Positions 33,511 to 42,680 of a DNA stretch of 64,000 nt are shown one piece after another. The stretch is from NCBI GenBank assembly GCA_964586075.1, contig CAZPGZ010000002.1, positions 1 to 64,000 on the forward strand, given 5' to 3'. Positions within the stretch are counted from its first letter, which is position 1; every line of letters starts with the position of its first letter. The notes under the pieces were generated by a model that was given only the letters and a program-made list of their open reading frames with translations, was not told the origin of the DNA and ran no database searches. The stretch comes from JBAZLV01 sp964586075. GTDB lineage: Bacteria > Nitrospirota > UBA9217. The position numbers and the translations under genes were made by a program.

Positions 33511-34509
33511 CTATCGAAGGACCAGGTTGTGAGCATTTTCGAAAAAAGTATCGGCACGTTCTTTTGCCTCATCAACGCTGTTGCTGCTCTGCACTGCGGA
33601 CGCCAGATGATGCCCGAATACGGTATTATTGGCAAAATAACGGGTAAATTCCTTGAGCCTGCCGAGGCGGTGCTCCGGCCTGAAATATTCGTCCAGCAGA
33701 CCGATAAAATTGCGGTACACAACAGGCAAGGACACAACCGGAGCCGGAATGTCGCACCCATACACACTGCGCGCGATTTCGGCAAAGAGCCAGGGTTTGA
33801 TTGCCGCGCCGCGTCCCAGCATCAGGCCGTCGGCGCCGGACACCCGCAGACAGTGCTCTGCGTCCTGGACGGAAAAAATACCCCCGTTTACAACAACAGG
33901 AATCCTGAGTCGTTTTTTTACGGCACCGATGTTTTCCCAGCGAGGCCTTCGCACAAATGATTCTTTTTTGAAGCGTGCATGGATGTAAATCAGATCAATG
34001 CCTTCGTCCTCAAGCATGCTGCAAAAGTCTTTGAGTTTCTGCTCGTCGAGTTCGATGCCAAGCCGGATCTTTGCCGTAAGCGGAAGATCGGTGCATTTCC
34101 TTGCCGTCGCCACAATGCGCCGGACCTCCTCCGGCTGTTCCATCAGCTCGATGCCTGCTCCCATCTTGCGAACGGAGGGTGCGGGACATCCCATGTTTAT
34201 ATCGATCGCATCTGCCTCCAGCTTGTGCAGCACTTCAACAGCCCGAACCACTTCTTCGGCACGGGAAGTCAGAATCTGATAGGAAAGCGGTTTTTCTGTT
34301 TTTGTCCTGACAAGATAGGGTGATAGCCTGGGATTTTCCGTCGGCAGCCTTTTCGACGACAGCATTTCCGTAGAGAGGAGCCCTATTCCTCCAAAACCGA
34401 GGATGGTCTGTCTGAGCGCGCTGTGGGTGAGCCCCGCCATAGGTGCCAGAAAAAGCGGAGGATTGATTTGAAGCGTACGAATTCTTATTTGCTGTGGTGC
34501 TATCTGCAT
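33511..34509 (-). CDS. dus: tRNA-dihydrouridine synthase
   Basis: The 332-residue protein has the Dus TIM barrel: FLAPMAGLTHSALR near residue 20, DINMGCPAPSVRKMGAG near 105 with the catalytic Cys, LPLTAKIRLGI near 150 and VVNGGIFSVQDAEHCLR near 205. It reduces uridine to dihydrouridine in tRNA D- or variable loops using FMN and NADPH. Starts at 34611 and 34533 are also open; the ATG at 34509 gives the usual family length. There is no strong ribosome-binding site. Confidence 0.88.
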   Translation of the reverse strand: MQIAPQQIRIRTLQINPPLFLAPMAGLTHSALRQTILGFGGIGLLSTEMLSSKRLPTENPRLSPYLVRTKTEKPLSYQILTSRAEEVVRAVEVLHKLEADAIDINMGCPAPSVRKMGAGIELMEQPEEVRRIVATARKCTDLPLTAKIRLGIELDEQKLKDFCSMLEDEGIDLIYIHARFKKESFVRRPRWENIGAVKKRLRIPVVVNGGIFSVQDAEHCLRVSGADGLMLGRGAAIKPWLFAEIARSVYGCDIPAPVVSLPVVYRNFIGLLDEYFRPEHRLGRLKEFTRYFANNTVFGHHLASAVQSSNSVDEAKERADTFFENAHNLVLR

Positions 34510-34623
34510 TCTTTTAGTTGTCCGCGAAGAAGTCATCGGTGCAATCTGGTGTTTGCAAATTTGTAATTGCCCGGCAGAGAGGTATGCAATATACCCTGAT
34601 GCGTTGCTCACGACAGGGCATTC

Positions 34624-36186
34624 TCATTCCGACCGACGCTCTCTGGTGCTGTTGTGCACTCTGCCGTAAGGTATCCTAAGCTTTTTCATTCTGTGGCGCA
34701 GCGTGGATGGATTTAAACCGAGTAAAGCGGCCGCACCGTTCTTCCCCTCGATTCTGCCGCCGACTTTTTCAAGGACCATTCTGATATGCTTTAACTCCAT
34801 ATCCTTCAGCGTTAATATTGTCCCTTCTTCAGCCTTTCCCGCCTGGTGCTGAAGCCTCGATCCGGAAGGCGGAATATCTTCAAAGGCAAGCGGGTTTCCG
34901 CCCGAAAGGATAAGCGCCCGTTCAACCGTATTTTGCAGCTCTCTGACATTTCCGGGCCATGAATACTGAAGCAGCCTGTCCATGACGTTGGGTGCCACGA
35001 CCGGTATCCAGGGCAGTTTCATTTCCTGCTGCTTTTTGTTCATGAAGTGCCTGACCAAAAGAGGAATGTCTACTCTTCTCTCTCGAAGAGGAGGAATCGC
35101 GATGGTAAAGACCTTGATTCTGAAATACAGGTCCTTCCTGAATGTACCGGCTTCAACCATTTTTTCAAGATTTCTGTTTGTCGCTGTTATCAGCCGGACA
35201 TCAATCTTGATGGCATCGGAGCTGCCGACCCGCTCGATTGTTTTCTCCTGCAGAACCCGCAGCAGCCTTGCTTGTGCCTGCAGGGGAAGTTCTCCTATTT
35301 CATCCAAAAAAATAGTCCCTCGGTTTGCTTTTTCGAAGCGGCCGCGCCGCTGGACAAATGCCCCGGTAAAGGCTCCTCTCTCATGTCCAAAAAGTTCGCT
35401 GTCGATGAGAGAATCAGGAATGGCGCCACAGTTGACTTTGACAAAGGGGCCCTTGCTGCGGGGAGACAGCTGGTGCATGACATTCGCGATGACCTCCTTG
35501 CCTGCACCCGTTTCGCCGACGAGCACGACTGAAGACGCCAGCGGCGCCACACGCTTCACTTGCTTCATGACCTCCTTCAACCCGTGGTCTTCTCCGATAA
35601 CGGGACCAAAGGTGCTCAGCTGAAGTTCCTCCTGCAAGTATGCATTGTGGTCCGCGAGAAGTTCCCTGTGCTCCACCACTTCCCTATGGCTTTGACTGTT
35701 CGCCAGCGCGATCGCAAGAGGCTTGTTGATTAACGACCAGAGCCGGGAATGATCTTTCGTGTATTTCTCTTTTCCCTCTCTTCTTACATGCAGGGCTCCC
35801 GTCATCTTCCCTCCGAGAATGAGCCGGTTGACAATAACGGACGAGGGCGGCCAGTTCAGCGCTTTTGCGAACCGCTTCACGATAGGATCGTCCAGCATCT
35901 CATTCACAATTCTTACCGGAGAAAGATTTGCGGCGTTCTCGATGTTTTTCCTTGCTTCCAGCGACATTCCCACTTTGAGCGACTGAACCACGCCGCCGTT
36001 TACATCGGCCGTGGCAATAACCTCAAACATGCCGCTGTTTCTCTCATAAGCAACAAGAATCAGTTCATCGACCGGCATAACTTTTTTAACATAGAGAAAA
36101 CACTGCCAAAGTGATTTCTCTATTTCCAGGCTACTGCAAATATGAAGCGTTACTTCACGGGAAAATTCTATTTCATTTACGATCAT
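34624..36186 (-). CDS. Sigma-54-dependent transcriptional activator (GAF-AAA+-Fis)
   Basis: The 520-residue protein has an N-terminal GAF-like sensor domain (about 1-165), a central AAA+ domain with Walker A GETGAGKE near 222, the sigma-54 contact loop GAFTGA near 275 and Walker B TIFLDEIGELP near 297, and a C-terminal Fis-type helix-turn-helix containing GAAALLGLNPSTLRHRMKKL. It would bind upstream enhancers and open promoters held by sigma-54 polymerase. A three-copy repeat array begins 34 bases beyond its start codon and a candidate -24/-12 promoter follows in the opposite direction. Confidence 0.9.
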   Translation of the reverse strand: MIVNEIEFSREVTLHICSSLEIEKSLWQCFLYVKKVMPVDELILVAYERNSGMFEVIATADVNGGVVQSLKVGMSLEARKNIENAANLSPVRIVNEMLDDPIVKRFAKALNWPPSSVIVNRLILGGKMTGALHVRREGKEKYTKDHSRLWSLINKPLAIALANSQSHREVVEHRELLADHNAYLQEELQLSTFGPVIGEDHGLKEVMKQVKRVAPLASSVVLVGETGAGKEVIANVMHQLSPRSKGPFVKVNCGAIPDSLIDSELFGHERGAFTGAFVQRRGRFEKANRGTIFLDEIGELPLQAQARLLRVLQEKTIERVGSSDAIKIDVRLITATNRNLEKMVEAGTFRKDLYFRIKVFTIAIPPLRERRVDIPLLVRHFMNKKQQEMKLPWIPVVAPNVMDRLLQYSWPGNVRELQNTVERALILSGGNPLAFEDIPPSGSRLQHQAGKAEEGTILTLKDMELKHIRMVLEKVGGRIEGKNGAAALLGLNPSTLRHRMKKLRIPYGRVHNSTRERRSE

Positions 36187-36219
36187 AATTTACCTTTTTT
36201 TATTCTTAATAGAGAACTA

Positions 36220-36282
36220 TCATATATAACAGTTTAACTCATTTCTGTTATATATGAAAGAAAAATCTTTCATATATAACAG
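36220..36282. promoter_or_regulatory. Three-copy operator/enhancer array
   Basis: TCATATATAACAG occurs at 36220-36232, inverted at 36245-36257 and direct again at 36270-36282, with 25 bp between successive centres. Copies 2 and 3 form 16-bp perfect arms around a 6-base spacer. The placement between the activator gene and a -24/-12 promoter fits upstream activating sites. Confidence 0.7.
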
Positions 36283-36332
36283 CAGCAACTTTAGCTGCAA
36301 TCTAACATATTGAAGTCTTGCAACAATATATT

Positions 36333-36348
36333 TGGCATAGTTTAAGCA
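36333..36348 (+). promoter_or_regulatory. Candidate sigma-54 promoter
   Basis: TTGGCATAGTTTAAGCA has GG (36334-36335) and GC (36346-36347) exactly 10 bases apart, as in -24/-12 promoters; the -24 half is close to consensus TGGCA and the -12 half is weaker. Transcription would start near 36359, putting the repeat array at roughly -75 to -140. Confidence 0.5.
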
Positions 36349-36446
36349 AATATAATAGACGATTTGCTTTGTTTTTATCGGCTATGTAATACCTCGCTGG
36401 AAGCCAGGGCTGACCGACAATCCTTGGCGCTTCAGGTGTCCAGTGA

Positions 36447-36611
36447 ATGCATAAAGAGAGATACCTCCCAGAAGACAACATCAAAATAATTCTCTCTGCC
36501 GATGTGGCAGTTAACAGACTCCAAACGTTGTCAGCAGAATTACGGTACGCAAAGAAACGTGGAATGTTCACTGTCCGCAGTTTCCCGAAAAGCCGGACAG
36601 AGTTGCCATAG
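36447..36611 (+). CDS. Small hypothetical protein, 54 aa
   Basis: A 54-codon frame starts with an ATG at 36447 with AGGTG eight bases upstream. The product begins MHKERYLPEDNIKIILSADV and ends KSRTELP; it is charged, basic near the C-terminus and has no membrane segment. It lies about 90 bases after the predicted sigma-54 transcript start. Composition is protein-like, but without comparison to other genomes it remains tentative. Confidence 0.4.
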   Translation: MHKERYLPEDNIKIILSADVAVNRLQTLSAELRYAKKRGMFTVRSFPKSRTELP

Positions 36612-36662
36612 ATACAAGGTAATTTAATAGTCGAAGGACTTTAAACTTTAGGAGGTAGTAGT

Positions 36663-36752
36663 ATGGTCGGGTATATTCTTCTGGGTTTTGTTTCTTTGCT
36701 GGTAATCACGGCAGGTATCAGCAAACTGAGAAGCGGCAAACGTCTTTTTTAA
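36663..36752 (+). CDS. Small single-pass membrane protein, 29 aa
   Basis: The frame starts at 36663 after a very strong TTAGGAGGTAGTAGT leader. The product has one hydrophobic helix (GYILLGFVSLLVITAGI) and a basic tail, KLRSGKRLF, which would place the C-terminus in the cytoplasm. It follows the 54-aa gene and is followed by a terminator, forming a compact transcript. The near-perfect ribosome-binding site is the main support. I do not recognise a family. Confidence 0.6.
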   Translation: MVGYILLGFVSLLVITAGISKLRSGKRLF

Positions 36753-36868
36753 TTTAAACAACTACAATCCCTTCATAACATTGTGCCGTCTTTCAACTGC
36801 AATACGATATGAGATGGATTGAAATGATGCAGGTAAAAATGCCGGGAAAGAAACCTGTCGTCAAATAC

Positions 36869-36914
36869 AAATAACCGGATCAAACCGCACTCTGTCGGTC
36901 TGATCCGGTTATTT
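36869..36914 (+). terminator. Intrinsic terminator
   Basis: AAATAACCGGATCA (36869-36882) pairs perfectly with TGATCCGGTTATTT (36901-36914). The loop is 18 bases long and the downstream T content modest. It closes the small-protein transcript before the DUF4145 gene. The remaining 36753-37104 stretch holds no clear gene. Confidence 0.75.
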
Positions 36915-37104
36915 GTTTACAGACCCTGGCTCTCCTTCAGAATGTTTTTTGCTGTTGCTGTCCCCCCTTTTTGAAGCCCTTTTCTGACACCTCACCGACC
37001 ATTTTCTGTTCCCGCTTCCTTTAACTCCGGCTTACAACGTTCTTGCATTGCGTTGTAAGATATGATAAGTTTACTCATAATAACATTCTCATGGCGGAGA
37101 CTGC

Positions 37105-38070
37105 ATGTCTGATACTACCGTAAAGAGCTACTGCATAATCTGCTCACGACCGACGAATCACAGAATCCTTACCCAGCATGTGGAATCCGAGCGCGACGAA
37201 TATGCGCGTGACTTGATCTATCAGATTGTCCAATGTGCGGGTTGTAATTATATCTCCTTTCGTGAAATCTGCGTCGATTTGGAAACCACATATGTTGATG
37301 AAACCGGCAAGAAATGCCGCGTTCCCGAAACAGTGCGGTGTTATCCAAAGTTCATCAAAAACCATAAAAAGATCAATGACACGCATTATTTTCCGCCGAT
37401 GGTCGCGAACGTGTATAACGAAGTAATACACTCGCTGCAGGAGGAAGCATTCATACTGGCCAGCATGGGTTTGCGTGCTTGTGTGGAAGCAGTGTGCTGC
37501 GATCTGGACATCAGAGGCAGAAACCTCGAGCAAAAAATCAACAAACTGGCAGCAGAAGGGCATGTTTCCAAAAAAAATGCGATGCGGCTGGGAAACATCC
37601 GATTCATGGGAAACGATGCGTCGCAAAAAATTGTAGGTCTGGGGAAAAAGGACATCGAAATTGCGCTCCAGATTGTTGAACATCTGCTGCTGACTGTTTA
37701 TATACTCCCGCACAAGGCGGACAGCTCAACAAAGCCAGACCAGGCAACGCACGAACAGAGCGCTGCTCAAAACCTTATGGCAGAAGAACTTCACTCTTCC
37801 GGCCTGGAAAACGAAGCGGCCCTGTTGCCTGCGCGGCAGGAGATACATGGCTTCCTGCAAAGCGACGCGGAAACAACACCCGATGAATCAGATAATGTTC
37901 CAGACGAAAATGCCTCTGTGGATGAATCGCTGCACTTACTGACGGAAGCGCTCCCCGGTCATACACCGGAAGATGAAGCCGCCTTTTCCCGGCCTGCCTC
38001 GGACAATAAAGAAATAAACGCGGCCCAGGAGCACTACCTGCTCTGGAGACTGAACCTGGGACGGAAATAA
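37105..38070 (+). CDS. DUF4145-domain protein with acidic tail
   Basis: The 321-residue protein begins with a zinc-ribbon-like part (YCIICSRPTNH and VQCAGCNYISFRE), then a DUF4145 helical domain with LASMGLRACVEAVCCDLDI near residue 118 and LEQKINKLAAEGHVSKKNA near 142. From about residue 210 there is a long acidic, low-complexity tail. DUF4145 often occurs with restriction or defence genes but also alone. GGAG five bases before the ATG supports the start. Function unknown. Confidence 0.7.
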   Translation: MSDTTVKSYCIICSRPTNHRILTQHVESERDEYARDLIYQIVQCAGCNYISFREICVDLETTYVDETGKKCRVPETVRCYPKFIKNHKKINDTHYFPPMVANVYNEVIHSLQEEAFILASMGLRACVEAVCCDLDIRGRNLEQKINKLAAEGHVSKKNAMRLGNIRFMGNDASQKIVGLGKKDIEIALQIVEHLLLTVYILPHKADSSTKPDQATHEQSAAQNLMAEELHSSGLENEAALLPARQEIHGFLQSDAETTPDESDNVPDENASVDESLHLLTEALPGHTPEDEAAFSRPASDNKEINAAQEHYLLWRLNLGRK

Positions 38071-38389
38071 ACACTGTTGCGCTTTGACAGACGTCAATTT
38101 CGACATTATCAAACGACACCAGACTCAACCAGAATGTCCGGCAAATCCCGTAAGCTCTTCACTCAACCGCCAAAGACGTCGTCACACTTCTTTGTCATAC
38201 GCTTGTGCGTTAGCATCAGCAAGCCGTTTTCCGTCGAATTATTTTCCTGTCACTCCATCGAGCTCATAGGTTCCTTTTCATAGTATCGGCATATCCAGCT
38301 CATCATACTTTTTCAAATTTTCCTCTTCCCTCTTGCAAAATGCACCAAACTCTTCTATCATTAAACAATCGCGCAAGGAGGCTATTGCC
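38071..38389. other. Intergenic region, no gene seen
   Basis: No gene with a ribosome-binding site is visible between the DUF4145 gene and the AsmA-like gene. Promoter elements were not recognised with confidence. Confidence 0.45.
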
Positions 38390-39118
38390 ATGAAAACCCG
38401 TTGGAAAGTATTGATTGTTGTCGCTGTGCTGCTAATTGCTGTAATTGCAGGAATTACCTATGTTTTGACAAATCTTGATTCCCTGGTAAAAGAAGCGATT
38501 GAAAAATATGGATCTGAAGCTGCAAAAACACAAGTCCGCGTAGCATCAGTATCAATACGGCTGGCGGAAGAAAAAGGGGAGCTCAATGGCCTGACCGTGG
38601 CGAATCCTCAGGGTTTTTCCTCTCCTCATGTTTTCCGGCTTGGCAAGATCAGTGTGAAAATTGACGCGCGCTCTGTCACTTCATCTCCCATTGTAATCGA
38701 GGAAATCCGTATTGCATCCCCGCAGGTTGTTTATGAGATGAACCAGGCGCTTGCTTCGAATATTCTTGTTCTGAAAAAAAATATCCAGGAAGCAGGAGCA
38801 GCTTCAAAAAAGAAGACAATCGAGGAAAAGAAACCCGCTGACAAAGAAACAAAACTTCTGATAAAAAAACTGGTAATGGACAGCGGCACTATAGAGTCCC
38901 GGGTCGCAGCGCTGGGCGACAAACCCCAGTCAGTCACGCTGAAACATTTTGAGATGACAAACATCGGCGGACGGGACGGCGCAACACCTTCCAAGATTGC
39001 GGAGCAGGTCCTGACAACCCTCGTGGAAGAAGTTGGTATTGCCGTGGTCCAGGCAGGCCTGGAGAAGAAAGTAGGCAAAGAAGTAGACCGGGCAGTTCAA
39101 CGGCTTTTAGGCCAATAG
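38390..39118 (+). CDS. AsmA-like membrane-anchored protein
   Basis: The 242-residue protein has one N-terminal membrane helix (WKVLIVVAVLLIAVIAGITYV) and a periplasmic part that resembles the AsmA/DUF748 N-terminal beta-helical repeat: VRVASVSIRLAEEKGELNGL, TVANPQGFSSPHVFRLGKIS and VIEEIRIASPQVVYE. A Lys/Glu-rich linker lies at about 150-170. AsmA-like proteins act in lipid transport or outer-membrane assembly. AAGGAGG before the ATG at 38390 fixes the start. Confidence 0.7.
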   Translation: MKTRWKVLIVVAVLLIAVIAGITYVLTNLDSLVKEAIEKYGSEAAKTQVRVASVSIRLAEEKGELNGLTVANPQGFSSPHVFRLGKISVKIDARSVTSSPIVIEEIRIASPQVVYEMNQALASNILVLKKNIQEAGAASKKKTIEEKKPADKETKLLIKKLVMDSGTIESRVAALGDKPQSVTLKHFEMTNIGGRDGATPSKIAEQVLTTLVEEVGIAVVQAGLEKKVGKEVDRAVQRLLGQ

Positions 39119-39185
39119 CAAATAACGGAGACTCCGCCACCGAGAACGGTCTTTGCGCTTCCCGGCGGCGATTAGGAGATGCTCA

Positions 39186-39839
39186 TTGGATCCCTCCGCA
39201 AAAAAACAGCTTATTTCTTTTTTTAATCACCACCTGAATAAGTTCGGGGACCGCCCGGAAGCTCTCCGCTGGACTCCCAGCGGGCAGTTAAAACGCTTTC
39301 ACGCACTTCTTGATATTGCGCCGGATTTGAATAACAGAACGATTCTTGATTACGGCTGCGGGAAGGGCGACTTGTATAAATTCCTGAAACAGCGCGAGAT
39401 AAAAGTGCAGTATACAGGCGTAGACATCAATAAAAACCTCATAGCCCTTGCTCAAAAAAAATACCCGGAATGCGTTTTCAATGTGATGAGCATTGATGAG
39501 GCGCCGCTGGAAGGATTGTTTGATTATATCTTCCTGTGCGGTGTATTCAATCTGCGGGTCCCCGGCGTCCAACAGGACCTTCGGGAAGCCATGGTCAGGT
39601 TATTCAGGCATTGCCGCAGAGGACTCGCGCTAAACGCTCTGTCATCACATACACCAACCAAGGCCCCGGAGCTCAACTATACCTCACCGGAGGACATGGT
39701 CAAGTTTGCAATAGAAAACCTCTCTCCTTCAGTCGTCCTCCGCCATGACAGGCTGGAAAACGATTTTACCCTGTTTGTTTACACGAAACTGAATGAATTC
39801 GCTCTTCCCGAAAACAGAAACACGGCTGATTGCGCTTGA
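39186..39839 (+). CDS. Class I SAM-dependent methyltransferase
   Basis: The 217-residue protein has motif I TILDYGCGKGDLYKFL near residue 53, an acidic motif II VQYTGVDINKNLI near 75 and motif IV FDYIFLCGVFNL near 115. Substrate unknown. AGGAG at 39174-39178 is seven bases before a TTG at 39186 that begins LDPSAKKQ; this start is preferred to a frame extended to 39153. It follows the AsmA-like gene by 67 bases on the same strand. Confidence 0.8.
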   Translation: MDPSAKKQLISFFNHHLNKFGDRPEALRWTPSGQLKRFHALLDIAPDLNNRTILDYGCGKGDLYKFLKQREIKVQYTGVDINKNLIALAQKKYPECVFNVMSIDEAPLEGLFDYIFLCGVFNLRVPGVQQDLREAMVRLFRHCRRGLALNALSSHTPTKAPELNYTSPEDMVKFAIENLSPSVVLRHDRLENDFTLFVYTKLNEFALPENRNTADCA

Positions 39840-39864
39840 TGGTACTCGCTGCATTATCGTTTCG

Positions 39865-40017
39865 CTATTGCGTCGTGTTGCTCAGAAGACCCGCTTCCTC
39901 TGATCCTGGAGCTTTCATTTTAAATTTTGCGTGACACTGCAAGCAGTGTACGGTGGATGATTCGTGCAATTTATGGCAGCCTGTACACGCAATATCGCCG
40001 AAGAAATTGAAATAGTA
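39865..40017 (-). pseudogene. Fragment of a c-type cytochrome (two CxxCH)
   Basis: An open frame without a start codon, preceded by a TGA, encodes about 50 residues with two haem c motifs, CTGCH (39973-39987) and CLQCH (39931-39945), followed by AKFKMKAPGS and a stop. The spacing resembles cytochrome c3-type multihaem proteins. No signal peptide or N-terminal part is present, so it is a remnant. It lies just downstream of the CxxCH-containing GGDEF/EAL sensor. Confidence 0.55.
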
Positions 40018-40140
40018 TCAAGGGGAAATATTCATTCAGCACCGAAGAAGATAGCACTGTTTTCCGGTTTTGATACAGTGTCATAATTATATTAGGTTTT
40101 TCAGGGGCAACGCGGGAAGAACAAAATAGCAGGTGTGCTT

Positions 40141-42243
40141 TTAAAGATGTTTTTGTTTCTGTATCCAATTCTCAATTGCAGGAAACGCCATAGGCCGGGC
40201 AAAAAGGAATCCCTGGCCATAGCCGCAGCGCAGTTCCTGGATATTGGACAACTGATGCTCCATCTCAACTCCCTCGGCGATGACATCGCAATTCAAACTC
40301 TTGGCCAGGGAGATGATCGAAGTGATAATTTCGTTATTCGTGCCGTCCGCAGAAAGCCTGTTGATAAAACTCCTGTCGATTTTAAGCGCGTTAACGGGGA
40401 ACTGATGAAGGTAGCTCAGGGAAGAATGCCCTGTACCGAAGTCATCGATATGAAGCTGCACGCCCATGGTCCTCAGCTGTTTCATCGTCTTTACCGCAAC
40501 GTCGACATTTTGCATAATCATGCTCTCGGTAATTTCCAGAGCGAGTGTATGCGGATCGACACCGAATTCCGCCAAATATCCTGACAATTTTTCTGCCAGG
40601 TCTTCCCTGCTGAATTGTTTCCGGGAGATGTTGATGCTCATGGTAAGAGGAGGCACCGTAGGATGCTGCGTCTGCAGCAGCTTCAGTTCCCGGCAGGCTT
40701 CCCGCAGGATCCACTCCCCGATCGGATAGATAAGATTATTTTCCTCCGCCAAAGGAATAAACTCCAGCGGGTAGATAAGGCCGCGCTTGGGGTGGTTCCA
40801 GCGAACCAGCGCTTCAAACCCGGTCAGCTGCTGCGTCTTTAAATTCATGATGGGCTGGTAGTAGAGTGTAAACTCATTGAGTTCGATGGCCTTCCTCAGG
40901 TCCGTTTCCAGCTGCATCCGGTCCATAATGTTGGCATGCATCTTGGCGTCAAAAATTTCATAGGACGATTTCCCCTGTCCTTTTGCCTCGTACATTGCAA
41001 TGTCCGCGTCGCGCAGAACCTGTTCCGACCGCTCATACTCGTCCGTGCCCAGGGTGATCCCGATGCTGACGGATGCGAAAACTTCATGACCCTTGATGTC
41101 GATCGGAATGGACAGTTTTTTCTTGATCCGTTCGGCGACCTCAATCGCATGGGAAAGTTCCGTGATGTTTTCCAGCAGAATGGCGAACTCGTCCCCGCCG
41201 AGGCGCGCAACCGTGTCACCGGGACGGATGCAGTCTGCCAATTTATGGCCTACTGCAATAAGGACTTTGTCGCCGATCGTGTGGCCGAGACTGTCGTTAA
41301 TGACTTTGAAACGGTCCATATCAAGGAAGAGCACCGCATAATAGGGCGTTCCCGGCCGGCGGTGTGAAGCGGTAATAACGTGTTCAAGCCGGTCCATGAA
41401 AAGGGCCCGGTTCGGGAGGCCCGTCAGCGCATCGTGGAAAGCGTCATAGGCATGCTGCTTTTCTGATTTTCTTCGCTCGGCAATTTCCTGCTGAAGTTTG
41501 GCGTAACCATCTTTCAGCGACAGGCTCATGCTGTTGAAATGAGCGGCAAGCTCACCGAATTCATCCTTTCCCTGATGGTCGATCGTATATCCCAGATTAC
41601 CGGATGCGATCATTCGCGTGGCATTAACCAGCTTGTTGATGGGGTGGGTAACGATCCGAACCAGATATACGGCCACGATAATACTCAGGACAAGAAGTAC
41701 GAACATCGCTCCGAAAAGGACCAGCCACGCCAAAACAATTCTGCGCCTTGCCTCCTGTATGATGGAACTAAATTTACTATTCACCTGTTCAAGCAGCGCT
41801 TCAAGCTCATCCAGAACATCGTTGCCTATAGCGGTTGCGCGAAGCTTCATTTTTTCGGTCTGCGCGGTATTCTTTTTTGCATCACGATACAAAGAGACGG
41901 TGTTCCGGTAGTCGATAATGCGGGTCTGCATTTTGCTGATCCGCGCGTTGACTTCCGGCATATGATGGCACGTCATGCATTTTCCGGATGATTGGACCAT
42001 GGCTGCCATATCAGCAACGGACTGTTGTTGACCGCGACCCACCGCGGCCGCAGGCAAGCAAAGATCGGACTGAACCGCACGGATGGAGAAAAACAACTGC
42101 CGGTGCAGATCTTCCAATTGACGAAGGTTCATAATGCGATTCAGCGTCTCTGTAGACTCTTTGATGTGCAGGGAGGCTATTGTCGCGCCAATGGCGGAAA
42201 TAATAAAAAAGGTCATTATGGAGATAATGATTTTTCTTTTCAT
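40141..42243 (-). CDS. Membrane GGDEF-EAL protein with haem-c-type sensor motif
   Basis: The 700-residue protein has an N-terminal membrane helix, a periplasmic domain with CMTCH (Cys89-His93), a second helix near 170-195 and a HAMP linker. The diguanylate cyclase domain keeps GGDEF near 360 and the phosphodiesterase domain keeps EAL (FEALVRW) near 490, with later LHIDDFGTGHSSL and EGVE motifs. Both catalytic domains look complete. It would make or break c-di-GMP in response to a redox or gas signal sensed by covalently bound haem. Confidence 0.85.
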   Translation of the reverse strand: MKRKIIISIMTFFIISAIGATIASLHIKESTETLNRIMNLRQLEDLHRQLFFSIRAVQSDLCLPAAAVGRGQQQSVADMAAMVQSSGKCMTCHHMPEVNARISKMQTRIIDYRNTVSLYRDAKKNTAQTEKMKLRATAIGNDVLDELEALLEQVNSKFSSIIQEARRRIVLAWLVLFGAMFVLLVLSIIVAVYLVRIVTHPINKLVNATRMIASGNLGYTIDHQGKDEFGELAAHFNSMSLSLKDGYAKLQQEIAERRKSEKQHAYDAFHDALTGLPNRALFMDRLEHVITASHRRPGTPYYAVLFLDMDRFKVINDSLGHTIGDKVLIAVGHKLADCIRPGDTVARLGGDEFAILLENITELSHAIEVAERIKKKLSIPIDIKGHEVFASVSIGITLGTDEYERSEQVLRDADIAMYEAKGQGKSSYEIFDAKMHANIMDRMQLETDLRKAIELNEFTLYYQPIMNLKTQQLTGFEALVRWNHPKRGLIYPLEFIPLAEENNLIYPIGEWILREACRELKLLQTQHPTVPPLTMSINISRKQFSREDLAEKLSGYLAEFGVDPHTLALEITESMIMQNVDVAVKTMKQLRTMGVQLHIDDFGTGHSSLSYLHQFPVNALKIDRSFINRLSADGTNNEIITSIISLAKSLNCDVIAEGVEMEHQLSNIQELRCGYGQGFLFARPMAFPAIENWIQKQKHL

Positions 42244-42680
42244 TCGATAATAACCGTTGGGCGCGAAATCGGGAAAAAATTATAATTCTCGTAACTTATT
42301 CGCAGTTTAGCCTTTCTTGACAGGGAAGTCAACATATCCTTTTACTATTCATAAAAAAAACGATTATGGCTGTTATAGTGCGTTTTCCCCCGTTGTGCAC
42401 AACATGATACTCGTCGCTTTGGAGCAGATTTTATACAAGCAATTCTGGAAAAATTTTCATACTGCGAGAAGATTTTTTTCGTAGCTGTTTATATAAATGA
42501 TTGTCTTTCATATCTTTTCGGAAGATCGGCAGAATTCTTTACTGTTTTCAGCTCGAATCCGGAAGGTCAATAAGCAGAAAAAAAAGAGGGGGTATTCTAA
42601 GAAAACCGTTCTCTACGCTCCTCGCGCATTGGCTGAATATGATCCTAGGTAGGTCTTGCGCTTTGTTGGGAGGGATAAAA
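42244..42680. other. Intergenic region, no gene seen
   Basis: An AT-rich spacer upstream of the GGDEF-EAL gene and downstream of the thioredoxin-like gene. It should contain the sensor's promoter. No RNA gene or coding frame is supported. Confidence 0.45.

Noticed and set aside
36302..36571. Minus-strand 89-codon frame between the sigma-54 activator and the microproteins
   Set aside because: It has no ribosome-binding site, runs through the predicted promoter and overlaps the better-supported 54-codon frame on the plus strand.
36780..36873. 21-codon frame (start near 36810) before the terminator at 36869
   Set aside because: It has no clear ribosome-binding site and its stop overlaps the terminator stem; I could not tell it from chance.
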